Source: a virus. Taken from it: 21,678 bases of DNA. Shown here in pieces: positions 7,556-14,637 of the stretch (within the stretch, counting starts at the first letter, position 1; each line of letters starts with the position of its first letter). Both the position numbers and the translations under genes were made by a program. The DNA lies in the IMG/VR virus record IMGVR_UViG_3300030419_000474, positions 1-21,678 of that record; one strand, written 5' to 3'. The notes under the pieces were generated by a model. That model saw only the letters and a program-made list of their open reading frames with translations. It did not search any database and had not been told where the DNA came from.

Positions 7556-7942
7556 ATGAGTTATCTTAAAGCTATTGCTAAAACAAAGGAAGAAAATAAA
7601 AAAAATAATAAGAAAAAAGATAGTGTGGATTGGAATAAAAATGCTATGGATTATATATCTAAAGTAGATGGGCTATTTATGCAAACTAAAGGAGTAGAAA
7701 AAATGTATCAAACAAATACAACAAAAAATGATATGGTTAATCATCCACCTCACTATAACCAACATGGTATTGAATGTATAGATGCCATACAAGCATGTAC
7801 AGGTGATGGTTTTAAATCTTATCTACAAGGAAACATTCTAAAGTATCTATGGAGATACGATTATAAGAATGGTGTAGAGGATTTAAAGAAAGCCCAATGG
7901 TACTTAGCTAAATTAATAGAGATCAAAGATGGTAAAGATTAG
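7556..7942 (+). CDS. DUF3310 (SaV-like) family protein with N-terminal extension
   Basis: The C-terminal 70 residues carry the complete DUF3310 signature: VNHPPHYNQHGIECIDAI, GNILKYLWRYDYKNG and EDLKKAQWYLAKLIE. This family is widespread in phages, commonly beside nucleotide-metabolism genes; it is often annotated as a nucleotide-kinase-like protein, but its activity is not established to my knowledge. Residues 1-49 are an unusual lysine-rich extension not part of the domain. The start at 7556 has GGGAAGG upstream. A second, equally good start lies at 7703 (Met50) with AAAGGAG eight bases before it and would give a 79-aa protein of ordinary family size. The neighbouring class II reductase fits a role in nucleotide supply. 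Confidence 0.9.
   Translation: MSYLKAIAKTKEENKKNNKKKDSVDWNKNAMDYISKVDGLFMQTKGVEKMYQTNTTKNDMVNHPPHYNQHGIECIDAIQACTGDGFKSYLQGNILKYLWRYDYKNGVEDLKKAQWYLAKLIEIKDGKD
7688..7705 (+). promoter_or_regulatory. Internal ribosome binding site and start in the DUF3310 gene
   Basis: AAAGGAG at 7688-7694 is followed after eight bases by an in-frame ATG at 7703-7705, just before the conserved domain. The match and spacing are as good as those of the strongest sites in this window, so a short isoform containing only the DUF3310 domain is plausible. Inferred from sequence only. Confidence 0.45.
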
Positions 7943-7943
7943 A

Positions 7944-8093
7944 ATGATGCTAATCTTAGAAATTGACCCTGAAGAATATCCAATTCCTTCTGATGGGAAT
8001 ATAGCTGAAGATTTTCAAGACACCATGCAAGAATTAATACACGATGTATATGGAATAGAAATAAAAAAAATTAGAACAATACAGGAGAACTAG
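7944..8093 (+). CDS. Small protein, 49 aa, upstream of ribonucleotide reductase
   Basis: An ATG at 7944 (another at 7947) opens a 50-codon frame that fills the gap between the DUF3310 and reductase genes exactly: it begins one base after one stop and its TAG directly abuts the reductase ATG. The product begins MMLILEIDPEEYPIPSDG and continues as an acidic alpha/beta chain ending IKKIRTIQEN. The pattern of a short strand, the YPIPSDG turn, a helix, then a final strand recalls small conserved proteins of marine phages, from memory only. The Shine-Dalgarno for the reductase (AGGAGA) lies inside its last codons. No clear site precedes its own start. Function unknown. Confidence 0.65.
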   Translation: MMLILEIDPEEYPIPSDGNIAEDFQDTMQELIHDVYGIEIKKIRTIQEN

Positions 8094-10064
8094 ATGAATA
8101 GAAATATAAATGAATTACCAACAGATTATCAGAATTTTATAGCATTATCTCGCTATGCAAGATGGTTGTCTGAAGAAAATAGAAGAGAGGAATGGTCAGA
8201 AACAGTTAATAGATATTTACAGTATATGGTAACTCATGTTTCTAAAAAACACAAACTCGATTTATCACTAGACCTACAAGATAAAATATATAAAAGTATA
8301 GTTAATTTAGATGTGATGCCAAGTATGAGAGCATTAATGACAGCAGGTAAAGCATTGGATAGATGTCATGTTGCAGGATATAATTGTTCTTATCTTCCAG
8401 TCGATAGCCCTCGTGCCTTTGATGAATGTATGTATATTCTTATGTGTGGAACAGGAGTTGGCTTCTCTGTTGAAAGAGAAAATGTAGATAAGCTTCCTAT
8501 GGTAAATGAACATTTTGAAGACAGCACTACAGTTATTAAAGTAGGTGATTCACGTTCAGGTTGGGCAAGAGCCTTGCGTGAACTCATAGCTATGCTTTAC
8601 GTAGGACAAGTTCCTATATTAGACACAGAAGATGTTAGACCAGCAGGAGCAAGATTAAAAACATTTGGTGGAAGAGCATCCGGTCCTGAACCTTTAATTG
8701 ATTTATACAAATTTTGTATAGGCATATTTAAAAATGCTGCAGGAAGACGTTTGTATCCCATCGAATGTCACGATCTTATGTGTAAAATAGGTGAAGTGGT
8801 TGTAGTAGGTGGAGTAAGACGTTCTGCTCTCATAAGTTTATCTAACTTAGGTGATGATCAAATGAGATATGCAAAGTCTGGACAATGGTGGGAGAATGAA
8901 GGACAACGGGCATTAGCTAATAATAGTGTAGCTTATAAAGATAAAATAAGTATGGAAACATTCATGCGTGAATGGTTATCTCTTGTTGAAAGTAAATCAG
9001 GAGAACGTGGTATTTTTAATCGTAAGTCTGCTGTAAAACAAGCAAGTAGAAATGGTAGACGAGATATTAGTTATGCTTTTGGTTGTAACCCTTGTAGTGA
9101 AATTATTCTCAGACCTTATCAGTTCTGTAATCTATCTGAAGTAGTTATTAGGGCAGAGGATACTGAAGAAACACTATTAGAAAAAGTTGAAATGGCTACA
9201 ATACTAGGTACTCTCCAATCAACTCTTACAGACTTTAAATACTTACGGTCACAATGGAGAAAAAATACAGAAGAAGAAAGATTACTTGGTGTGTCATTAA
9301 CAGGTATAATGGATAATAAATTATTTAACAGCCATAGTACAATTTATGTTGAAGATGGTCATCATGTTTTTGATAGTTCATATATAAGTGAGATTTTAAT
9401 AAACTTAAAGGAGAAAGCCATTGAAACAAATAAAAAATATGCAAAGGCTTTGGGTATACCTCAATCAACTGCCATCACTTGTGTCAAACCTAGTGGTACA
9501 GTTTCTCAACTCGTGGATAGTGCAAGTGGCATACATACTAGACATAGCAAGTATTACATTCGTACTGTACGTGGTGATAATAAAGACCCATTAACACAAT
9601 TTATGAAAGATAGTGGCATACCAAATGAACCTGATGTTATGAAACCTGACAGCACTACTGTATTTAGCTTTCCAATGAAAGCACCTGAAGGAGCAGAGAC
9701 TGAATTAAATGCTATAGATCAGCTTCATACATGGGCAACTTTTCAAGAGTATTGGTGTGAACATAAACCATCTGTAACAATCTCTGTCAAAGAAGATGAT
9801 TGGCTAGAAGTTGGTGCATGGGTGTACAAAAATTTTGATGATATTTCAGGTATAAGCTTTTTACCTCATAGTGATCACACTTATGCACAAGCACCTTATC
9901 AAAAAATTGATGAAAAAGAGTATAAAAGACTTGACAAACTGATGCCAAGTGTGATAGATTGGAAAAAGTTACAGAATTATGAGAAAGAAGACCACACAGC
10001 AGGGTCAAAAGAGTTAGCCTGTAGTGCTGGAGTCTGTGAGGTCGTAGACATAGAGTCTACATAA
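8094..10064 (+). CDS. nrdJ: Ribonucleoside-triphosphate reductase, class II (adenosylcobalamin-dependent)
   Basis: This enzyme reduces ribonucleotides to deoxyribonucleotides using adenosylcobalamin to make the thiyl radical. It follows the monomeric Lactobacillus-type enzyme. The active-site motif CNPCSEI gives Asn332, radical Cys334 and Glu336; the redox pair is Cys98 (YNCSYLP) and Cys345 (QFCNLSEV); the C-terminal re-reduction pair is Cys643 and Cys648 in ACSAGVC. KPSGTVSQL and the following GIHTRHS segment form the phosphate/cofactor region. At 656 aa it is shorter than the 739-aa Lactobacillus enzyme. The start has AGGAGA seven bases upstream. It makes phage DNA synthesis depend on host or environmental B12, as known for several marine phage groups. 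No cobalamin riboswitch is visible upstream. Very secure. Confidence 0.96.
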   Translation: MNRNINELPTDYQNFIALSRYARWLSEENRREEWSETVNRYLQYMVTHVSKKHKLDLSLDLQDKIYKSIVNLDVMPSMRALMTAGKALDRCHVAGYNCSYLPVDSPRAFDECMYILMCGTGVGFSVERENVDKLPMVNEHFEDSTTVIKVGDSRSGWARALRELIAMLYVGQVPILDTEDVRPAGARLKTFGGRASGPEPLIDLYKFCIGIFKNAAGRRLYPIECHDLMCKIGEVVVVGGVRRSALISLSNLGDDQMRYAKSGQWWENEGQRALANNSVAYKDKISMETFMREWLSLVESKSGERGIFNRKSAVKQASRNGRRDISYAFGCNPCSEIILRPYQFCNLSEVVIRAEDTEETLLEKVEMATILGTLQSTLTDFKYLRSQWRKNTEEERLLGVSLTGIMDNKLFNSHSTIYVEDGHHVFDSSYISEILINLKEKAIETNKKYAKALGIPQSTAITCVKPSGTVSQLVDSASGIHTRHSKYYIRTVRGDNKDPLTQFMKDSGIPNEPDVMKPDSTTVFSFPMKAPEGAETELNAIDQLHTWATFQEYWCEHKPSVTISVKEDDWLEVGAWVYKNFDDISGISFLPHSDHTYAQAPYQKIDEKEYKRLDKLMPSVIDWKKLQNYEKEDHTAGSKELACSAGVCEVVDIEST

Positions 10065-10075
10065 TTAGGTACTAG

Positions 10076-10110
10076 ACCCCTCGGAAGGTACGTTTCACCC
10101 CTCTGACGGT
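10076..10110 (+). repeat. Imperfect 14-base direct repeat in the gap after the reductase gene
   Basis: Two copies, ACCCCTCGGAAGGT (10076-10089) and ACCCCTCTGACGGT (10097-10110), match at 12 of 14 positions and start 21 bases apart. The ends AGACC (10074-10078) and GGTCT (10108-10112) are also complementary, so an RNA stem closing both copies is possible. This is the longest gap in the left arm (84 bases) and locally more GC-rich than its surroundings. It could be a protein-binding site, a promoter or an RNA element; nothing decides between these. Confidence 0.5.
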
Positions 10111-10121
10111 CTTTATATGAA

Positions 10122-10133
10122 GAAAATATTTTC
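10122..10133. repeat. Perfect 12-base palindrome GAAAATATTTTC
   Basis: The palindrome lies between the 14-base repeats and the AAAGGAG of the next gene. It may be an operator, but in DNA this AT-rich such palindromes arise by chance, so no function is claimed. Confidence 0.3.
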
Positions 10134-10148
10134 AGAAAGGAGAAAATT

Positions 10149-10412
10149 ATGAGAGAATTACTATTAAGTGCAGCAAGAAGCCATTATATGGGCTTGATAA
10201 ATAAACATATATCAAATGTTGAAGTTTTGTTAACTAATCCTATGGGAATTAGTGGAGTAGCTGATAAACACCAAGACATTCAAGAAGCAATTGAAGTGGA
10301 GTTAGGTATCATTGCCGATTATAATGATAAGCTAGAAGTTCTACAAAGATTTTTCATTAAACCTCAAACTGAAGGAGATGCGAAAAATGATAAGGAATCA
10401 AAGAAAAACTAA
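10149..10412 (+). CDS. Small conserved helical phage protein, 87 aa
   Basis: The ATG is preceded by AAAGGAG at seven bases. The product is helical throughout: MRELLLSAARSHYMGLI, a central segment with VEVLLTNPMGI and DIQEAIEVELGIIADYNDK, then a lysine-rich tail. It resembles, from memory, short proteins common in marine podoviruses and cyanophages that carry a similar NVEVxLxNPxGI...EAIExEL pattern, whose function is unknown. There are no cysteines, membrane segments or catalytic motifs. The next gene begins 26 bases before its stop. Confidence 0.75.
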   Translation: MRELLLSAARSHYMGLINKHISNVEVLLTNPMGISGVADKHQDIQEAIEVELGIIADYNDKLEVLQRFFIKPQTEGDAKNDKESKKN

Positions 10413-10650
10413 ACAATGGCAATTTTTATCTCGTAAAGAGAGAGGATTAAGCAAGTATGATGCACCTCTATCTGTTCAGTTTACATTTGGATATGAAGCC
10501 TTTAAGAAGAATAAAAAAAATCCCTATGACGAAATGACAATGCAGTATAGGGAATGGCTTCGTGGATGGAATAGTGCGTATGTTAATAATTTAAAGAAAG
10601 TAAAGTATTATGAAACTAGAAGAAGAGGTAAAAAGATTCATGGAAAATAA
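10387..10650 (+). CDS. Ribosome modulation factor (RMF)-like protein
   Basis: The 87-aa product is basic and contains FGYEAFKKNKKNPYDE, then YREWLRGWNSAY. This GYxA...NPY...WLxGWxxA pattern is that of ribosome modulation factor, whose E. coli form (55 aa) dimerises 70S ribosomes into inactive 100S particles; E. coli RMF has GYQAG...CPY...WLGGWREA at the same spacing to within a residue or two. Here the domain covers residues about 28-65, with extra basic segments at both ends. The start at 10387 is preferred to 10378 because GGAG at 10374-10377 would abut the latter with no spacer. It overlaps both neighbours. Related sequences in other bacteria and phages are not all proven ribosome factors, so function is tentative. 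Confidence 0.55.
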   Translation: MIRNQRKTKQWQFLSRKERGLSKYDAPLSVQFTFGYEAFKKNKKNPYDEMTMQYREWLRGWNSAYVNNLKKVKYYETRRRGKKIHGK

Positions 10651-10972
10651 AAATAAAAGTATGATAACTGCTAATACATATCAAATAGAAGCAAAGAAGA
10701 CTGCTATCTTTCCTGCCAACAAAGCCCTAGAGTATTTATCTCTAGGGTTAGTGGGGGAAGCTGGTGAAGTTGCTAATAAAGTTAAAAAGATTATTCGTGA
10801 TAAAAAGATTGATGTTGATATAGCCAATGAGATTGGAGATGTACTTTGGTACTGTGCTATGTTAGCTGACTATTTAGATGTTAATCTTGGAAAAATTATG
10901 GAAGATAATATTAATAAGTTACATTCTAGAAAAGAACGTGGTGTGTTAGGTGGGAGTGGAGATAATCGTTAG
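10610..10972 (+). CDS. mazG: MazG-like nucleotide pyrophosphohydrolase
   Basis: This is an all-alpha NTP pyrophosphatase that hydrolyses nucleoside triphosphates (in some proteins ppGpp or damaged dNTPs) to monophosphates, and is common in marine phages. The Mg-binding residues are visible: Glu50 and Glu53 in GLVGEAGEV (ExxE) and Glu74 and Asp77 in ANEIGDVLW (ExxD). Length (120 aa) is that of single-domain phage MazG. The start at 10610 has only a weak site and overlaps the previous gene by 41 bases; ATG 10640, preceded by AGAGG, would give 110 aa and keep the whole domain. It is the last gene of the + strand arm, and its stop overlaps the stop of the convergent virion gene. Confidence 0.88.
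   Translation: MKLEEEVKRFMENKNKSMITANTYQIEAKKTAIFPANKALEYLSLGLVGEAGEVANKVKKIIRDKKIDVDIANEIGDVLWYCAMLADYLDVNLGKIMEDNINKLHSRKERGVLGGSGDNR
10723..10749. repeat. Perfect 8-bp inverted repeat within the mazG gene
   Basis: CCCTAGAG (10725-10732) and CTCTAGGG (10740-10747) are perfect complements around a TATTTAT loop; one G-U and one A-U pair extend the stem to 10723-10749. Read on the - strand the stem is followed by CTTTGTT, a poor U-tract. It could slow polymerases arriving from the opposing late operon, but a coding-region coincidence is possible. Confidence 0.4.
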
Positions 10973-13900
10973 TTAGGGTGTTCTTCTATACCTGCTCGTA
11001 TTTTATAATCTTTCTGCATAAATTCGGGTAGGTATTCCCAATATTTTAAATCATCTTTATTTCTTGATCTTAAAAATTCTTCCTTAGACATACTGTATAA
11101 TTCAGAACCATATGTTTGTTCTAATACAGCTTGAGCAAATTCTCTAGCTGATGTTTTAATATCTTTAATATACTTCTGTACTAAAGTTCCATCTTTAAAC
11201 TGAACAGCTTTTTTATATTGATCTGTGTGTATCATATGTAAACCAAACTGATGGAATTGATAACCCATAATCCCTTCATATATTGAGTATTGTTCAGGAC
11301 TTAGTTTAACTCTTTGACCACTAATAGTTATACTTCTATCAGGTCTTTCGTGTTCCCATCCTGCCCTCAATAACTCTTTTCCAAATGCATCATTTTTGGA
11401 TATAGATTCTCTTGATACACTTATTCCCATTTGTTTTAAACTATTTAAAAATCCTTTTTCCTTAAATTGGTCAATGTACATAATTTCACCAAACATATTA
11501 TATCGTGGTGGTATATTATTTCTATAAAAAGGAATAGCATCTTTCAGTACCTGACTAACAGTATAGGTATCTCTAATAAAAGGGTCTATTGTTCTTCCAA
11601 ATAATCTAAGAGCATTAGGTAACAGTCCTCTAGCTGCCTGTTTTAAAAAGGGTTGTGCAATTCTATTATAAAAATCTGCATCATTCGTAAGTCCTCTTTT
11701 AGCAGATATTAAATCTTCAGCTAATGTGGTAACACCTGCCAACATTGCTTTATCTGCCATATTACTCCACATAGAATATCCCATCATTTTTGCAGCAGAT
11801 TCTACATATTTTTCTAATCTTAAATCTGGTTTTTCTTTACTCATGTAATTTAATCGCATAACCATATCAACCAAATCAACAGCAAAACCTACAGGAGTAG
11901 CAAACGGATCAAAACGATTATAGCTATGGTAGTTTCCGTCTTTATCTCTCCAAGACTTTTCTTGCCATCCAAGAGCCGCATTGGCTACTACACGTTTTCT
12001 ATAATTAGAATCACCTGAACCTGTTAATTTTCCCCCATAAGCCATTGTTCCTGCCAGACCCATTACAGCAGACCCTGCCATCATTCTACCAACTGCTTCA
12101 TCTGCTGCTGCACCACCTTCCTTTATAGCTTTTCTAAACTTAGGTAGTAAGGGTGCAAATATGGAGTTATCTAGAGAATATTCTAAAAGGTTAATAGGAG
12201 TACGCACAAAGGGTAAATATAGTGCAGTAATATTACCAAGAACAGGTACTTTTTTAATTTTAGATACACCTTTAGCAACAACATTATCTTTTGTAAATGT
12301 TACCCTAGCTGCATCTTCTAATGCTTCTTTTTCTAATCTTTTATCTGATAAAAATAATCTTATGTATTCTGCTTTGGTCATCTTTTTAGTTTTTCCCTGA
12401 ATAGAAATTTTAATTTTCTGTAGTGGGTTATATAAAGAAAAACCTTTATCTATTGCAGACCTTTGAGCCATTTGATGGGCATAAGCAGACTTACCAAAAG
12501 TTTTAAAAAATGCATCAGTACCTAGTAGTATTGAACCCGGAAGTCTTACAACTGCACCAAAAGCCTTATTCTCAAACAGATTTAATGTGAGATACTTTGC
12601 ATCTGGTCCTCTTCCAATACCACCTTTAATAAACTCTTCATATTCAGAAGCTGTTCTATTTTTTAATTCAGGGGGTAGGTCTTGATTCCAAAAAGTTCTA
12701 CCAAAATTTTTAAAGGCATCTAATGTTGCTACAGCCGAACCTTGTAACCTACCAAATACTTCAGAATAATATACTCTATCTGCTTGTTTTACAAAAGGAC
12801 TTTTGACTGCTCCTACTGTTGCTGCTAAAGGTGTTGCTACTAAAGTTTCATATACTTGTGTAAAAGCGTTACCTACAATATTAATTCCCCATGTACTAGG
12901 AGAGGAAAGATAATTAAAGTAGAGTACCTCATTTAGTTTTTCCCAATTACTTGTAGTCATTCTTTTATCAGCAATGGCTTTAATTGCATCAGAACCACCT
13001 TTAGATATTTTTCTCGCTAAAGAACTAGGATCACTACCAAATGCGACTACTAAGTCATCAAGATGTTTGGATTGTAAAAGAGCATCCATGCCTATATCAA
13101 TATTAAATGCTTGTAAGGTTCTACCTGCTTGTGCTGTCATACCTGTTAATTTTTCCTGTATGGCAACATGTCTTGTAAATGCTTGAGCAAGTTTAGCTTG
13201 TAAGTTTTGAGTTTTTAATGTAGTTTTTAAGGCTGTAGCTTTTGTGGGTTCAACAATAGAATCAGCTATTCGTTTTAAATTATTAGCAGAAGCGGCAAAT
13301 AATATTCTAGTAGCTGTTATTAATTCAGGAGTTAAAGCATATTTAGGAACAACTTTTAACTGATTATAGGTAAACTGTGAGTCAATTGATCTTTGAAGAG
13401 TTTTTAGATTAGATGCTTTTGTTCCTGCTGCCTTGCCCATTTTTAATAATAGGTCTTGGTGAATTTCTTCAACTAACTCATCTACGCCATCATCTGCCCC
13501 TGAAAATAGAGGTGTTTCTTTTCCTGTTTTTTTATTTACAGATTTAAATTTTATATTAAATTTCTGACCATTGGCAATAAATTCTTGTTTATCAAAAACT
13601 TTGTCATAATTTAATACTTTTATATCTGTCGTATCTCCTGATATACCTACCTTCGTAACTTTTTCTAAAGTATCATCAGCTTCTTTACCTATAGCTTTTC
13701 TAACAGCATCTTTGCCATATCCAAATGTACTCTTTATTGTTCTTAATCCTAAGTCAACAGGAATGGCTACTATCACATCCTCAATAGCCATTTTAGTTCT
13801 TGACCATGCTACACTATCGTTAGGATTTGTTTTTAAAAAGTCTATACTTTTACTTGCTATTTCTTTTAACTTTTTTACGTTATCACTATCTTCAGGATCA

Positions 13901-14637
13901 GATTCCATAATCCAAGGTACTTCAGCTAAGATGTCGGACATCCTTCCTTCATCTCCAGATGATACAATCTGTGAACCTATAACTGCATCAGCTATACCTG
14001 CACCCCATTTCCCTGCTCTAGTTTTAGGGTCAGCAATTCTATTACCCTTACTCAGAAGCCCTGTAGCTTGTCTTAATTTTTTAGCAGTTATAGCACCTGC
14101 AATAAATCGTGTTAAATCTCTTGCAACTTGACCTACAACAGTTTCATTTTTATCCACTTCAGGTAATGTAAAAAGAGTTCCTTCTGTAGCACTTTCAATT
14201 GTGCCTTCTCTTTCTTTAACTTGAGGTATTAAATCACTAAATTCCCATTCGTCATCATTATCACCAAAATCTAAAACTCTGTTTCCTGTAGCCTTTAATA
14301 CATTTGAAACTAAAAAATCTCTTCCTGTATCAACCCAATCTATTAACTCTTGTCCTGTATCTCTTAAACCACCGATGACAGCACGACTTGTTTCATGCAT
14401 AGGGGCATCTAAAAAGCTTTTAGGTATTGCATCTTTGGCTGCTTGTTCTTGTTGAGCAGCTTTCATCTTAATTAAGGCATCAGGAGAACCGGGAACAGCA
14501 ACAGGAGGAACATCATAATCTTTAGGTATAAATTGTAATATACTACTTTGATTATTGTCTTCTTTTGTATCTTCTTCTATGTTATCTGTTTGGAAATTGG
14601 TTGGATAATCTTTAGGTAAGTATTGTAAAATACTCAT
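10969..14637 (-). CDS. Very large virion protein, probable internal/ejection protein (gp16-like role)
   Basis: The 1222-aa product is the largest gene here and the last in the structural operon. No lysozyme or transglycosylase motif is visible. The N-terminus holds a duplicated motif, SILQYLPKDY (2-11) and SILQFIPKDY (32-41). Residues about 60-300 are mixed helix; the middle has helical segments; near 806-818 is LYLPFVRTPINLLEY, then a hydrophobic Ala/Gly/Met stretch (VGRMMAGSAVMGLAGTMAYG) and GWQEKSWR...SYNRFDPFATP around 890-915. These last motifs are ones I associate with large internal proteins of marine podoviruses. In T7-like phages the biggest protein next to the fibre cluster is ejected into the cell to form the DNA channel; this role is inferred. 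The start overlaps the preceding stop (TAATG) with GGGAGA upstream. Confidence 0.75.
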   Translation of the reverse strand: MSILQYLPKDYPTNFQTDNIEEDTKEDNNQSSILQFIPKDYDVPPVAVPGSPDALIKMKAAQQEQAAKDAIPKSFLDAPMHETSRAVIGGLRDTGQELIDWVDTGRDFLVSNVLKATGNRVLDFGDNDDEWEFSDLIPQVKEREGTIESATEGTLFTLPEVDKNETVVGQVARDLTRFIAGAITAKKLRQATGLLSKGNRIADPKTRAGKWGAGIADAVIGSQIVSSGDEGRMSDILAEVPWIMESDPEDSDNVKKLKEIASKSIDFLKTNPNDSVAWSRTKMAIEDVIVAIPVDLGLRTIKSTFGYGKDAVRKAIGKEADDTLEKVTKVGISGDTTDIKVLNYDKVFDKQEFIANGQKFNIKFKSVNKKTGKETPLFSGADDGVDELVEEIHQDLLLKMGKAAGTKASNLKTLQRSIDSQFTYNQLKVVPKYALTPELITATRILFAASANNLKRIADSIVEPTKATALKTTLKTQNLQAKLAQAFTRHVAIQEKLTGMTAQAGRTLQAFNIDIGMDALLQSKHLDDLVVAFGSDPSSLARKISKGGSDAIKAIADKRMTTSNWEKLNEVLYFNYLSSPSTWGINIVGNAFTQVYETLVATPLAATVGAVKSPFVKQADRVYYSEVFGRLQGSAVATLDAFKNFGRTFWNQDLPPELKNRTASEYEEFIKGGIGRGPDAKYLTLNLFENKAFGAVVRLPGSILLGTDAFFKTFGKSAYAHQMAQRSAIDKGFSLYNPLQKIKISIQGKTKKMTKAEYIRLFLSDKRLEKEALEDAARVTFTKDNVVAKGVSKIKKVPVLGNITALYLPFVRTPINLLEYSLDNSIFAPLLPKFRKAIKEGGAAADEAVGRMMAGSAVMGLAGTMAYGGKLTGSGDSNYRKRVVANAALGWQEKSWRDKDGNYHSYNRFDPFATPVGFAVDLVDMVMRLNYMSKEKPDLRLEKYVESAAKMMGYSMWSNMADKAMLAGVTTLAEDLISAKRGLTNDADFYNRIAQPFLKQAARGLLPNALRLFGRTIDPFIRDTYTVSQVLKDAIPFYRNNIPPRYNMFGEIMYIDQFKEKGFLNSLKQMGISVSRESISKNDAFGKELLRAGWEHERPDRSITISGQRVKLSPEQYSIYEGIMGYQFHQFGLHMIHTDQYKKAVQFKDGTLVQKYIKDIKTSAREFAQAVLEQTYGSELYSMSKEEFLRSRNKDDLKYWEYLPEFMQKDYKIRAGIEEHPN
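14515..14634 (-). repeat. Tandem duplication at the start of the 1222-aa gene
   Basis: The 30 bases encoding residues 2-11 (14605-14634) recur 90 bases later at residues 32-41 (14515-14544), with 26 of 30 bases identical by my count. The encoded peptides are SILQYLPKDY and SILQFIPKDY, separated by an acidic linker. Conservation of PKDY at both levels suggests a short docking motif in two copies. Confidence 0.8.

Noticed and set aside
13712-14131. 139-codon + strand frame opposite the 1222-aa gene
   Set aside because: It is antisense to a well-supported coding frame, is hydrophobic and Ser/Leu-rich as expected for a mirror of AT-rich coding DNA, and has no ribosome binding site.
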